From Falciphora oryzae (taxonomy: Eukaryota; Ascomycota; Sordariomycetes; Magnaporthales; Magnaporthaceae), in NCBI GenBank assembly GCA_000733355.1, contig JNVV01000037.1, forward strand, positions 273,767 to 337,766: a DNA stretch of 64,000 nucleotides, written 5' to 3'. This document shows, piece by piece, positions 22,946 through 33,279 of this stretch (position 1 is its first letter; every line of letters begins with the position of its first letter). The notes beneath the pieces were generated by a model. It saw only the letters and a list, made by a program, of their open reading frames with translations, did not search any database and was not told the origin of the DNA. A program made the position numbers and the translations under genes.

Positions 22946-24103
22946 TATTTAACGTCGGTAAGTCGGGATCTACCAGTCCCTGCCTCCCAGGGGGCATACG
23001 ACGTGCTAGCGCTACCTAAGCTTGACACTAGGCTATGTGTTGCTATCGAGGCGGCTAACAAATCAAACCAAGGGGCAAGCCCAAGGCACACGGAGTTCGG
23101 GCCGCATTCCGGCGCTCCTTGTTAGTGAGCGGGCAATCGGCAAAAGGGGCGAATAAACGCCGGGGCGCTGTAAGCGCTGCTGTTGGTGGTAGTGAAAGCT
23201 GTCGGCCGGCAAAGTGCCGGAAAAAGAGTGAGGCCGAGTGTGGCGGGAGGGATCGCAATAAACCCCCCCTGGGCCCGGCCGGAGGTGCGGGGGACTAACG
23301 AGCCTACTGTTGGTCCTAATAGTACAAAGGAAAAGTGAAAAATGCAAAGGAAAAGGAAAAGGGGAAATAGGTTATATGCGGGCTATTTAAACCCTGTTAC
23401 TATCGCCCAGCGATAGTGTAATAGTTGGTAGTTTCGACGAACGAAGCAAAAAGGAAAGGCTTTTGCAATAGCCGTTTCCAATATCCGGGCCTATCAAAAG
23501 CCGGGGAAGGGTCCGTTGTGGGCCACTTGTTTTCTGCCGCCCTAGCCAGCCTGCAGTATACAGGGTGGGAAGGGGACTTGTTTCTTCCGCACCGGCACGG
23601 GTTGTCGTTTTCGTGCTGGAACTTTCGGTGGTACCAGTCGAAATCCCCATGCCCCGTGCGTGCGGCTATTAGCCGCTGTAACACCTTCCGGTGCAACTGC
23701 AAGGCTTCGGGTGCAGGCCGTGGTGCCGGCGGGAGGCCTATAGTTTTGTACCGGTCCGGTAGGTTGTTTTCGAACCAGGCGGTTCGGGCATCCCGGGCCA
23801 TCTTCCGGGCTAAAGCCTTTACTCCGGCCACCGTTGGCTTGGAGTGTTGGGGTATCGACAAAGCCGATCCCAGCTTTGCTTCGGTATCGGCCTCTTCGTT
23901 GCCGGGGATTCCCGTATGGCCCGGAGACCAACGGACGTGTACCCGGTATTTATCCATAAAGTAATGGACTTCTTTAAAGGCCCCTTGTGAGCTGTCGGGG
24001 GCCGTGCTTAAAAAGCCGTTAGCCGCCGAGGTGTTATCGAGGCACAAGTGAAAAGTGCAGTTGCGGAAGCTCCGAACGGCTTTACGGAGGCCCATCCGGC
24101 CCC
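22913..24103 (-). mobile_element. 5'-truncated LINE copy in the gypsy leader, with a (CT)n tail
   Basis: The minus-strand frame 24095-23400 encodes the RNase H end and C-terminal region of the same LINE as at 14.1 kb, including HVRWSPGHTGIPGNEEAD and a cysteine-rich CRCGRNKSPSHPVYC. A roughly 450-bp 3' UTR follows, ending in a (CT)n microsatellite (22913-22942) rather than poly(A). TSD TCGAGCTGATTGGCGA is present at 22897-22912 and 24104-24119. The visible frame is open to its natural stop, whereas the host gypsy is full of stops, so the LINE is younger. Confidence 0.9.
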
Positions 24104-24328
24104 TCGAGCTGATTGGCGATTCGCGGAAAGATAGCGTTTTTGTTTGGATATTGGCTGGTCCGATCCTGATTTTGACGCTTAATTAAGCCCCGACGGTGTT
24201 TGGCGTCGGTCTGGTTCTGGGTTCTAGGTTTTGGATTAGCGAATTGATTTGCGTCGCGCGCCGCCGCGACGTGAAGGAAAGGTGCCTATTTCTGGATCGC
24301 CGGCAAGCGATTCAAATGAGTGTAAAAT

Positions 24329-24540
24329 TGTATTACGGCCAAACTAGTGGAGGCACGGTGGCCTTGCATTGGCGCTATGAACGAAGATTTTACATTGAAG
24401 AGAAAGGAAAGGAAATAGCGCTGGTCGCGCCGGCGCGACACGCGCCTAAAGTTGTCACGATCTGTGTGGCTTGTGCGCTTCGCCTGCCCCACAGATGTGA
24501 CGGTGCCATTAGACGTATGGCTTGTGGCGGGACCGTCACA
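24329..24540 (-). repeat. 5' LTR of the second gypsy element
   Basis: The partner of 17385-17594. On its outer side it is followed by TSD GTTAC (24541-24545), the last base of the solo LTR (24546) and the GTTCC TSD (24547-24551). Confidence 0.88.
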
Positions 24541-24546
24541 GTTACA

Positions 24547-24919
24547 GTTCCAAACCAGGAGGTTAGTGGCATATTGTTTTAAACCAAAGGATTAGTGGCA
24601 TATTGTTCCAAACCAAAGGGTTAGTGGCATATTGTTCCAAACCATAACGCACTAAAGCACAGCCAGCCCGGACGGGCATTATGGAGGAGGAAACTCTGCC
24701 GACGGCAGCCGAGGGGTGGCTGGGAGGCCGTGTATAAAAAGGGCCTGCAGGACCCCCTATAAAAAAAGTTCGAAGGCCAAACAATCGTTTTTTGTTTTTT
24801 GTTATCATTAGCTTATCGAGCTTTGCACAAACCAGATTATTAAGTTGCTAAACCTTTAAAATCCCCCTTTTTCCTTCAAACGTGACCTCTTTTCCTTAAG
24901 GAGGCCGCCGTTTGTTACA
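24547..24919 (+). repeat. Chromovirus 5' LTR, second part, with three 29-bp tandem units
   Basis: Continues the LTR broken at 17090. Three 29-bp units (24547-24575, 24576-24604, 24605-24633) each contain TTAGTGGCATATTGTT. A TATA-like GTGTATAAAAAGGGCC follows near 24731. The LTR ends TTTGTTACA at 24919. Confidence 0.9.
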
Positions 24920-27900
24920 ACTTGATTGCTTCCTCTGCTCAAACCTTTAGCATTTATCAGGTACCATGTCCGACTTTGGCGACTTCATCGAGGTTAACGA
25001 CGCCGGACGGGACGAGGATCCAAAGACAGGGTTATCCACCCTGCCCTTAGGACGCGAGCAACTTACCCCTAACAACCCTAAAGGTTACCCCGAATTTAGC
25101 ATTCATAGCGTTGCTTCCTATACCCGTTCCCAGCTCGCCTATTACGTTTTACGTAATTGCGTTCCTACTAAAATCCTGTTACAATTCCAAAAAGCTTTAA
25201 TCGAACGGAAGGCAATGCGCGAAGCCTTTGGCCTCCCAAACGATTCGGACGATCCGGATCACCCTTAGCCCCAGCCTTAGCCTCGTTTTCGAGCTTCGAC
25301 CCTTTGGCAGCATAGCTAGGAAATTAACCGCCCGTTAAAAAAACCTGCTAACCAGTTAGCACCCCGGGCACCATTACACCACTCCCTGGTTAGGGACGAC
25401 GACGAGGAAAACGATACCTTTTTTTCGTACGAAAAGGATAAAGGCAGCTACAAAATCCTATGGAAAATGCCCGAATTGAAGCTTCCAAATTTAATATAGG
25501 ATTTCGACCATTAGGAAAGCAAATTCGACTTTACTTTTAAAGCCAATTTTAACGGCTTTATTACGGCCAAATCACGCATCGCAGCCGCTATCGGAACTTT
25601 TAATAGCGACTTTAATTCCGCCTACAACGGCTCGCGCAAAACCAACCCCATTTTGGGCCTGCATTAGCGCAAATTCATGCGATAGCTCCGTAATACCATA
25701 TTGCGAAAAGATTTTTTACTTTTTCGGGCTACTAACGATTTGCAACAACTTATGCAAAAAAACAACGAAAACCCCGGTGTTTTCGCAATACGGTACCGAC
25801 GCGTATGCGGCGAAGCAGGACAAGCAATAAACATTAACGGCTACGTGGTCCGTTTGGTTCCCGTTTTAAAAATCCAAATCACCCGTGGAATGCACCATAA
25901 AGCAAAGACTTTGGAGGACCTTATCGCTACAGCCCAAATCCTTTAGGATACTTTAGGTACGGGTGCCCGCGCCCCGTACGACGAGAAAAAGGATCCCTAA
26001 AAATCCTCCAATTAAAAAAACCAAAAGGAATCGAATAAGGATAAAAACGGGAAGTATAAACCCCGAAGCAGGCAGGAAAGGCGCGACTAACGTCCCAATA
26101 GGGGCAACGGACGCACGATACTTTCACCCACCGAACGCTAACGACGTTAGGATAAAAACGCATGCATAAAATGTAGCAAGCCTAACTATATAGCGAAAAA
26201 TTGCAAAAGCTCCTTTTCCGCTACCAAGCCCCTAACTAAGGACAACAAGCCCCTTCCGGACGGAAAAGCTAAAGTTAATTTTTTAAAGCGCAAAAAGGAG
26301 GAGGAGGACGGAAAAGAGCTAAGCGATAAGCGCCAAAAAATTAAAAAGGAACCCGGTTATCCCCGCACCGGTATTCCGTAACGACTAGCTTCGTATAACC
26401 CCTGCGCTCGTTACCAAAGGGACCGTTAGCGCTCCTAACGGCGGTCCAAAAGTTAGGGTCGAAATCGGCTTAAATACGTTCGCCAAAATGAATACAGTTT
26501 CCATCACCTTTTGCAAATCCTTAGGATATTAACCTTACAACCGTCCCAAGCACAACCACCAGTCTTTCATTTTAGCCGCTGCAAATAATTAAAGTGTAAG
26601 GATTTACGGTGTTTATCACTTACGCTTAAGCCTTTATAACCAGTACGGCACCCCGGTAGAAGTTATCCGGCCGTTTTTTGCCATCGATCGGAATTTAGCA
26701 AACGCCCCCATCCTTATAAGCATGCCATTAATGCAAGAACTGGCTATGGACCTTTACCCGGCTGAAAAAACTTGGCGTTTTAACCAACGCCCGCGCATTT
26801 ATTAACTATCCGCATACCAATTCCGAAAAAAACTCTAAGCAAAGGATCGTATATTTGTTTGTTTTATTCGCTTTAACCCTTTTATCGTCCCCAAAAAGGA
26901 CGATTCGTTCGAGGACCTTCCGAACGAACCGCCGGATTTAGGGAACGTTTTTATAAGCCTCCGAAAAAGCCATTCCAACGTGTTCGACGTCCGTAAAGGA
27001 AAAATGCTTCCGAAATATGGCCACGGTAACTACGCCATCGATTTAATCCCGGGCAAAAAGCCCCCGTGGAAGCAGATTTATCATTTGTTTCCCGCCGAAT
27101 CCGAAGCGCTCCGGGAGTATTTCGCTAATGCCCTCGCATAAGGCATTATTTGCAAATCGCAATTACCCGCAGGAGCACCTGTTATTTTTATCCCTAAAAA
27201 GGATGGCACGTTGCGTTTATGCGTCGATTACCGAGGGCTAAACGATATCACTATTAAAAACAAAGCACCCCTTTTATTTATTAGGGAAATACTCGACCGG
27301 TTAAACGGTGCCAAATGCTTTTCCAAAATCGACCTTGTTAACGCCTATTATCGATTTCGCATTAAAGAAGGCGACGAGTGGAAAACCGCGTTCCGTACCA
27401 AATACGGGCATTACGAGTACCTCGTGCTACCTTTCGGGCTTACCAACGCCCCAGCATCGTTTTAAAGCTATATTAACCGGGCTTTACGAGGCCTAATAAA
27501 CGATTTCGTTATCGTTTATTTGGACGATATCCTTATTTATTCCAATAGTAAAAAGGAACACTAGTACCATTTAAAGTTGGTCCTAAATCGATTTCGCGCT
27601 TTCGAGCTTTACGCCAACCCGAAAAAGTGCACCTTTTTCCAGTAGGAACTTAAGTTCCTAAGTTTTATCGTTAATACCGAAAGGCTTAAAATGGACCTTG
27701 CGCGTGTCCAAGTTATTCGCGAATGGATTAACCACCCACCTCGTACGTATAAAAATATCCAAATTTTTATTGGATTTTGCAACTTTTACCAACGATTTAT
27801 CCACGGCTTTTCCCGCATAGCGAAGCTTTTATACGACCTTTTGCAAAAGATAAAAAACGGACGCAAGCTAGGCCAAATAGGCCATTATTGGCAGAAACCA

Positions 27901-30490
27901 CAGCAGCAAGCGTTTAAGGACCTAATTAACGCTTTTACAACCGCGCTAATGCTACAGCACTACGACCCGCGTTTACTTTTGCGGTTGGAAACGGATGCTT
28001 TCGATTTTGCCAGGGTAGGCATTTTGTCGCAAAAGCACGGCGACTAATGGCACCCCATAGCCTTTTGGTCCCAAAAGTTTAAAGGGGCCGAAATCCGGTA
28101 CCCTATGTACGATAAGGAACTTTTCGCGATAGTGGGAAGTTTTCGCCATTAGCGACATTACCTCGAAGGAACGCAAGCTATAAAGGTATTTTCAAATTAT
28201 AAGAATTTAAAGGCTTTTATAAAGCAGGAGCGCTTAAACGGACGTTAGGCACGCTAGCTACTACAGTTAGCGCCGTACGATTTCGAGATTAAATACCAGC
28301 TAGGGTCCTTAAACCCGGCGGACGCTCCATTTCGTCGACCGGATTATATGGACGGTTAAAAGGAAGGATAGGAAACTTTTATTAAAAAGCTTTTACCGAC
28401 GCTATTTAATAAAATGGGTTGGAAAAACGTATTTAGTTATAAATAGCACGCAGCAAAGGATATTGCTAAGGGAGTGACGCCCAATAAGCTTCCTTAGCCA
28501 GTAAGCGCAAAAAGCGCACCTAACGAGCGATCCCCCGAAAATTTTGTTTTTAACCGGCGAAGCGAACGGGATAGCGTACGTTTAGCACAATTTACGTTGG
28601 CCGACGATCTAAACACCTTTAGGGTTATCCATGCCCTACAGGTGCAATTTGTTATTCGCTAGGAGGCACGTACCGCTTTGGATTGGCTTAAAAGCAACGC
28701 ATCGGACTCCTTTAAAGGGATCCCAACGTCGCTAAAAAATGGATTGGGGACGTATAAAAGCGGGATCCGGCGAATATAAATTTGCTTAAAAGGCTAATAA
28801 AAATTAAAAAGCCCCGCCTGCTAGTACCTAACGCGAAATATACCGCACCGTACCGAAATACTAAAACGACGCCTTGGTAGCGAAAAGCATCGTACTTCCA
28901 CTTAACTGACGGTAACGAGTTAATTTTCCGGGGAAGCCAGGTTTATGTCCTTGCAAACGAGGCCTTAAAAACCGAAATTTTGAAACAATTTTACGATTTT
29001 CCAGGAGCCGGTTATTGGGGCGTGGCCAAAACCCTAGATTTAATCCAGCGCTTTTTTTGGTAGGATAGGGTTAAAAGGGATATTATTACATATGTAGCAT
29101 CGTGCTTTTAGTGCTAAAGGAAAGCGATTTATCGTTACAAGCCTTACGGCAAATTTAAACCCCTACCACCGCCAAAGGACGGATAGCCTATGAAAAAGAT
29201 TTCTTTGGATTGGGTAACTGGCCTACCTAAAAGCAGGACGGCGAATGGTTAGGTTTTTAACGCGATTTTCGTCGTCGTGTGCCGGTTAACCAAATACGTG
29301 GTGCTTATCCCTACACGAACGGATACAAGCGCCGGACAGTTCGCAAAACTGTTTTTTAAGCGTATCGAATGCGTGTTCGGCACTCCTAAAAGCATCGTTA
29401 GCGATTGGGACAGCCGCATTACCAGTACCTTTTGGGAGGAAATGTGCAAATACCAAATTATTAAAAGACGCATATCGACCGCCTACTATCTTTAAACGGA
29501 CGGGCAAACGGAAGTCCTAAATCGTGTAATCGAGGATTACTTTCGCAACTATTGCGCTGGTTTGGAAAATTCCTGGGCATTATTGCTACTATTAGCAGCG
29601 TACGCTTATAACAATAGCAGGAACTTTACTATAAGGCATTCGCTATTTTACTTTTTATACAGATCGGATTGCGAAATGCGGATTAATATCGCGGACGATA
29701 TCCCTAAGGGGAGGGTACCCGCAGTAAGGAACCGTATCGAACGGCTTTACGCAATGCGTAAAAAATTTAAGGAAACGTTGTTGCAAGCATAAAAACGGTT
29801 AGCTAAATACTATAATAAAAACTATACCCCCATGCAATTCGCAGTTGGAAATTTGGTAAAGTTATCCACGAAAAACCTGCGGTTAAAAAACAAAAAGTTA
29901 GCACCCAAATGGATCGGCCCCTTTCGGATCACCGAACGCATCGGTTAGTAAGCTTACCGATTGGCACTTCCCGAGCACTACCGCCGTTTGCACGACGTTT
30001 TCCCTATGCAGTATTTTAAGCGGTACACTGCTAAAGAACAAGGAGATGAGGTGCCGCTGCCTATGCCCGAGTACGAGGACGATTAAAACGAATGGGAAGT
30101 CGAAAAGGTACGAGACGAGGGCCATATTAAGGGCAAGAAGTACTACTTGGTTAAATGGAAGGACTGGCCGGCAAAATATAACACTTGGGAATTAGAGGAG
30201 CATTTCCAAAACGTACCCGCGAAAGTGCGAGCTTTTTAAAAAGCCCGAGGTCGGAGGAACCAAAAGATCCGCGAGCTCCAGGACGTGAAGCCAAATAGTG
30301 AAAAGGAGCCCTAAAAATCGCCAAATTGGTTATCCTTTTCCAAAGGTTTTATTGGAAACCAGCGCCTACCTTTAGGCGAAGGGAAAAAAACGGTTAACGC
30401 TTTTGCGAATCTATAAAGATTTGTCGTTATACCAGGAAGAAAGAGGAAAAGGTTGGAGGCCGAAGACAGCTTTTTTAGGAGGGGGATAGT
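24920..30490 (+). pseudogene. Decayed gag-pol of the chromovirus
   Basis: Gag starts at the ATG at 24966 (MSDFGDFIEVNDAGRDEDP). A CX2CX4HX4C zinc knuckle lies at 26163-26204, with Tyr in place of His. RT spans about 27.06-27.65 kb ([23 protein letters not shown] at 27517-27528). An RNase H region extends to about 28.4 kb. The integrase HHCC region near 29.0 kb reads PGAGYWGVAKT, again with Tyr for His. The integrase core is at 29.2-29.7 kb (FGTPKSIVSDWDSRIT). A chromodomain lies at about 30090-30208 (WEVEKVRDEGHIKGKKYY, then LVKWKDWP). A purine-rich tract (AGGAGGGGGATAG) directly precedes the 3' LTR. The chromodomain suggests targeting to H3K9-methylated heterochromatin, as for known chromoviruses. 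Confidence 0.9.
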
Positions 30491-31002
30491 TGTAACACCC
30501 CGATCCGCAGCCACGATTAGCAGCTTTAAAAACCGCTACCGGTAGCTTTAAAAGGGGACTCCGGTAGTGGCTAAAGGGGTGTACGCTAAAGTGGCATGTT
30601 GTTCCAAACCAGGAGGTTAGTGGCATGTTGTTCCAGATTAAGAGGTTAGTGGCATGTTGTTTTAAACCAAAGGATTAGTGGTATGTTGTTCCAGACCAAA
30701 GGGTTAGTAGCATATTGTTCCAAACTATAACGCACCAAAGCATAGCCAGCCCGGACGGGCATTATGGAGGAGGAGATTTTGCCGACGGCAGCCGAGGGGT
30801 GGCTGGGAGGCCGTGCATAAAAAGGGCTTGCAGGACCCCCTATGAAGGGAGTTCGAAGGCTAAGCAATCGTTTTTTGTTTTTTGTTATCATTAGCTTGTC
30901 GAGCTTTGCACAAACCAGACTGTTGAGTTGCTAAACCTTTGAGATCCCCCTTTTTCCTTCAAACGTGACCTCCCTTCCCTAAGGAGGCCGCCGTTTGTTA
31001 CA
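30491..31002 (+). repeat. Chromovirus 3' LTR (512 bp), with four 29-bp tandem units
   Basis: It runs from TGTAACACCC to TGTTACA and is followed by TSD CCAAC. Units at 30601-30629, 30630-30658, 30659-30687 and 30688-30716 number one more than in the 5' LTR. A TATA-like GTGCATAAAAAGGGC lies near 30816. Confidence 0.92.
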
Positions 31003-31329
31003 CCAACTCCTATTTATACGGCTATAGGCCAAATTGCAAAAGGGGCGAAAGCGATAATGCATAAAGTAGCCTTTTTCCAAACCGAAGTATCCACGTTTAA
31101 AAAGGCGAACGAGGTATTAAACAAATGCCGGAGGGCTAAAAAAACACGTGTTCAATTTGGAAGATCACTTACCATCGAAAAGGTACGAAATGTTCTAGAC
31201 CAATAAAAGCTGGATGGACAGTTACAGCAAAAAATGCGCGACTATAGGGTCCAAAAAGGGAAAGCGATAACAACTCGTCGGCGATGTAGCACTTGCGGCA
31301 AAACCGGACACAATGCGCGCACCTGTTAA
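31003..31329 (+). pseudogene. Fot1/pogo-type transposase relic, right part
   Basis: Resumes the frame broken at 16975: PTPIYTAIGQIAKGAKAIMH, then KANEVLNKCRRAKKTRVQFG, ending in the zinc-knuckle-like RRRCSTCGKTGHNARTC. That last motif is the hallmark C-terminus of Fot1-like fungal transposases. In-frame TAA codons follow DQ and TC. The first five bases (CCAAC) are the duplicated chromovirus target site. Confidence 0.82.
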
Positions 31330-31518
31330 AAATAAGTAGAAATGTTCGATGTATATAGTTCCGAATAGTTTGAATAGATTCCTGGCGTTGTTGGGTTGGC
31401 ATGCGCGTCGATTGACCGGAGGTCGGGTGTGGGTGCGCCACTCGCTTGTGAACCACGTTAGTTCTTTTTTAACCAAACGTTTTAAGCTTTTAAATGCACT
31501 TGTTGGTAAAGGGGTTTC

Positions 31519-31741
31519 TGTCGGATTACGTTAGCAGCGCGTGCATCCCCACGCTTCGTGGAGCCGCAGGCCCACGGGCCGTGCGCTCCCACGAGCCTAC
31601 AAAAGGGGATCTTGCGATCCCCTTCCTGTAATTAGATTCCTTCCCCTTTATGCATTAATACAAACACTTTCCAGATCTATAGATCTTTGTTCTTTCCTTT
31701 GGGAGATCTCCGAGCCTACAGGAGTAACACTCCTACCATCA
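31519..31741 (+). repeat. Solo LTR (223 bp), TSD GTTTC
   Basis: Starts TGTCGGATTACG and ends CTCCTACCATCA, flanked by GTTTC at 31514-31518 and 31742-31746. A perfect hairpin, GGGGATC-TTGC-GATCCCC, lies in its middle, a common feature of copia-type LTR R/U5 regions. Strand is assigned by the TG...CA reading only. No other copy of this family was seen in the window. Confidence 0.75.
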
Positions 31742-31829
31742 GTTTCCAAGCACCAAAAAACTAGCAAAAAACAAAAAAACAAAAAACCATTTACCACCAA
31801 ACCTGCCCTGAATCTCCAGAGCTCGAACG

Positions 31830-32040
31830 TGGTGGCGTAGGTCCTCGTGCTCTGCCACGCGGCAGAGCCGATGCAGATCGTCCGTGCACGGGTTGATAGA
31901 CCCGCGTCTCGAAGAAGGTCTTGCCAAAGACATCTTGCGCAGCGGCTGAGATTTTGCGATTGACGAGGCGGACGGCGAATATGCTGGGACCGTGATGTTC
32001 CAGAAAACTGAGAATGTGAGCTGAAGCTCAGGAGCTAAGT
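31830..32040 (-). pseudogene. Possible relic of an F-box-type fungal protein
   Basis: One minus-strand frame reads FLEHHGPSIFAVRLVNRKIS then DVFGKTFFETRVYQPVH. This resembles a conserved block of uncharacterised fungal F-box-associated proteins (FVNKKI...FGxTFFxxRVY). The frame is cut on both sides by shifts or stops, so only a fragment survives. This is weak, memory-based evidence. Confidence 0.3.
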
Positions 32041-32730
32041 TCAGCAGACGGGACGGAGACACCACTTCGTGGTGCGCCATCTTGGAACCCAAGGCGAGGA
32101 CGGCCATTGCTCCAAACAAGTGACCGAAGATAGGTATGAAGTACCGCCTCTGCTAATAAAAAGAGGAAAGATAACCTTAGATGTGGGCCGCTTTTATACC
32201 CATTTATTACACGACTGTCTTGAGTGATCAATGGGATTTCACCTATTCTTTGGTCTTGACGTAATGCAGTGAACCGGCAGAGGAAATGGTGAGTGGCGTT
32301 CGATAGGACGTCAGCTCTGACTTTTTCATCTTCACTGCCTGTCCAGCTCACGCGATATCATGCACTTAAGAAACTCGCACAGGGCCCCTTTATTAGTACC
32401 GTTACCACAGGAGAATTAAGCCATCGACTCCTATTTCCTTTGCTATCCCCCGTTTCCCTTGCTCCTAAGCTTTAATTTTCTTTTTCACTTTTATTTCGTC
32501 CTCCTTTTCCCTTTCTTTCCCTTTTCCCTTTCCCCTCCTTTCTCTCCTCCTTTCCCTATTCCACCCTTGATTCCCATTCCGTGCGCAGACTCCCTCCACC
32601 TGTAAGCTTTAGAGGATGAATAGTTAATTAGGCGGCATAGGCGGCTCCCAACCACTGTAGCCTTCCTTACGGTTACGGTCCTCTCTTCGCCTACAGGCCT
32701 CACCGGAGCCTCGCTTCAGATTAGGGACCA

Positions 32731-32994
32731 CTACTGCTGAACCCCGCCCATGGTCAATGGGGCTCCTCGGCCTCCTGAGCCACTGTGGCGTCTGTCGGCG
32801 AGTCGCCGGAGCGGAACCCCTGGCTCTAGACTCTCGAGCTCCTGCACTAGTCTCCGCTCAAAATACCAGTTGAGGATGTAGTTCCAGCAAAAGACGAGCG
32901 TCATAAATGTGAGGCAGATAGCGATGAGGTAGAAGACCACGACGAGGCCCTGTTGTCCTCGATCTAGCCTGTGCCACAACTTGCTGAGATTCAT
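32731..32994 (-). CDS. Hypothetical small single-pass membrane protein (87 aa)
   Basis: From the ATG at 32994 the frame encodes MNLSKLWHRLDRGQQG, a strong membrane span (LVVVFYLIAICLTFMTLVF), then CWNYILNWYFERRLVQELES and a Ser/Gly-rich tail. An upstream in-frame Met (33120) would add 42 polar residues. No family is recognised. The hydrophobic-then-amphipathic pattern is more gene-like than the background frames, but expression is unproven. Confidence 0.4.
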   Translation of the reverse strand: MNLSKLWHRLDRGQQGLVVVFYLIAICLTFMTLVFCWNYILNWYFERRLVQELESLEPGVPLRRLADRRHSGSGGRGAPLTMGGVQQ

Positions 32995-33279
32995 GGCTAG
33001 GTGTAATGTGGGTGCCAATTGCGCTTCGGGAATGGGCTTGGTTTTTGGCTGGCGAGACTGGGGATTTGGCAAGGAATTTTGTTTTGGAGGGAGTGTTTTT
33101 AAGGGCTGGGTCTGCCTCACTCACTTCCTGAAGATGTTTACGGAATGACATGGCCTGATGCGGTCGAGCTTGGGATGTTGTCGAAACCATCCCATTGATG
33201 CTAAAAAAAAAAACTAAACTACGTGAAAATGAGTACAAAGAGAGGACTGGCCGCCCACCAGCAGGGACATAAAGAACCT

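Larger units (their letters stand above)
17385..24540 (-). mobile_element. Second Ty3/gypsy element, minus strand, inside the solo LTR
   Basis: Directly repeated ends at 17385-17594 (210 bp) and 24329-24540 (212 bp) begin TGTTACGG/TGTATTACGG and end GACCGTCACA. They differ mainly by C/T and G/A transitions plus a TA insertion. GTTAC at 17380-17384 and 24541-24545 is the TSD. The coding content reads on the minus strand, so the 5' LTR is the right-hand one. It is heavily decayed and carries a LINE fragment in its leader. Confidence 0.88.
16976..31002 (+). mobile_element. Chromovirus (Ty3/gypsy LTR retrotransposon), RIP-decayed and carrying nested insertions
   Basis: This element is bounded by LTRs that start TGTAACACCC and end TTTGTTACA, and it is flanked by TSD CCAAC (16971-16975 and 31003-31007). 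The 5' LTR is split by younger insertions (17091-24546). The internal region (24920-30490) carries gag, protease, RT, RNase H, integrase and a C-terminal chromodomain in the canonical gypsy order. Many in-frame TAA/TAG codons and His-to-Tyr changes make it inactive. Integration interrupted a pogo transposase gene. Confidence 0.9.

Noticed and set aside
24966..30240. Alternative genetic code reading TAA/TAG as Gln
   Set aside because: The same stops are absent from the cellular genes and occur only in repeats, together with His-to-Tyr changes and transition-biased LTR differences. RIP explains all of these.
16976..31002. Giant Starship-type element
   Set aside because: No DUF3435 tyrosine recombinase or cargo boundary is visible, and the LTR/TSD structure accounts for the whole block.
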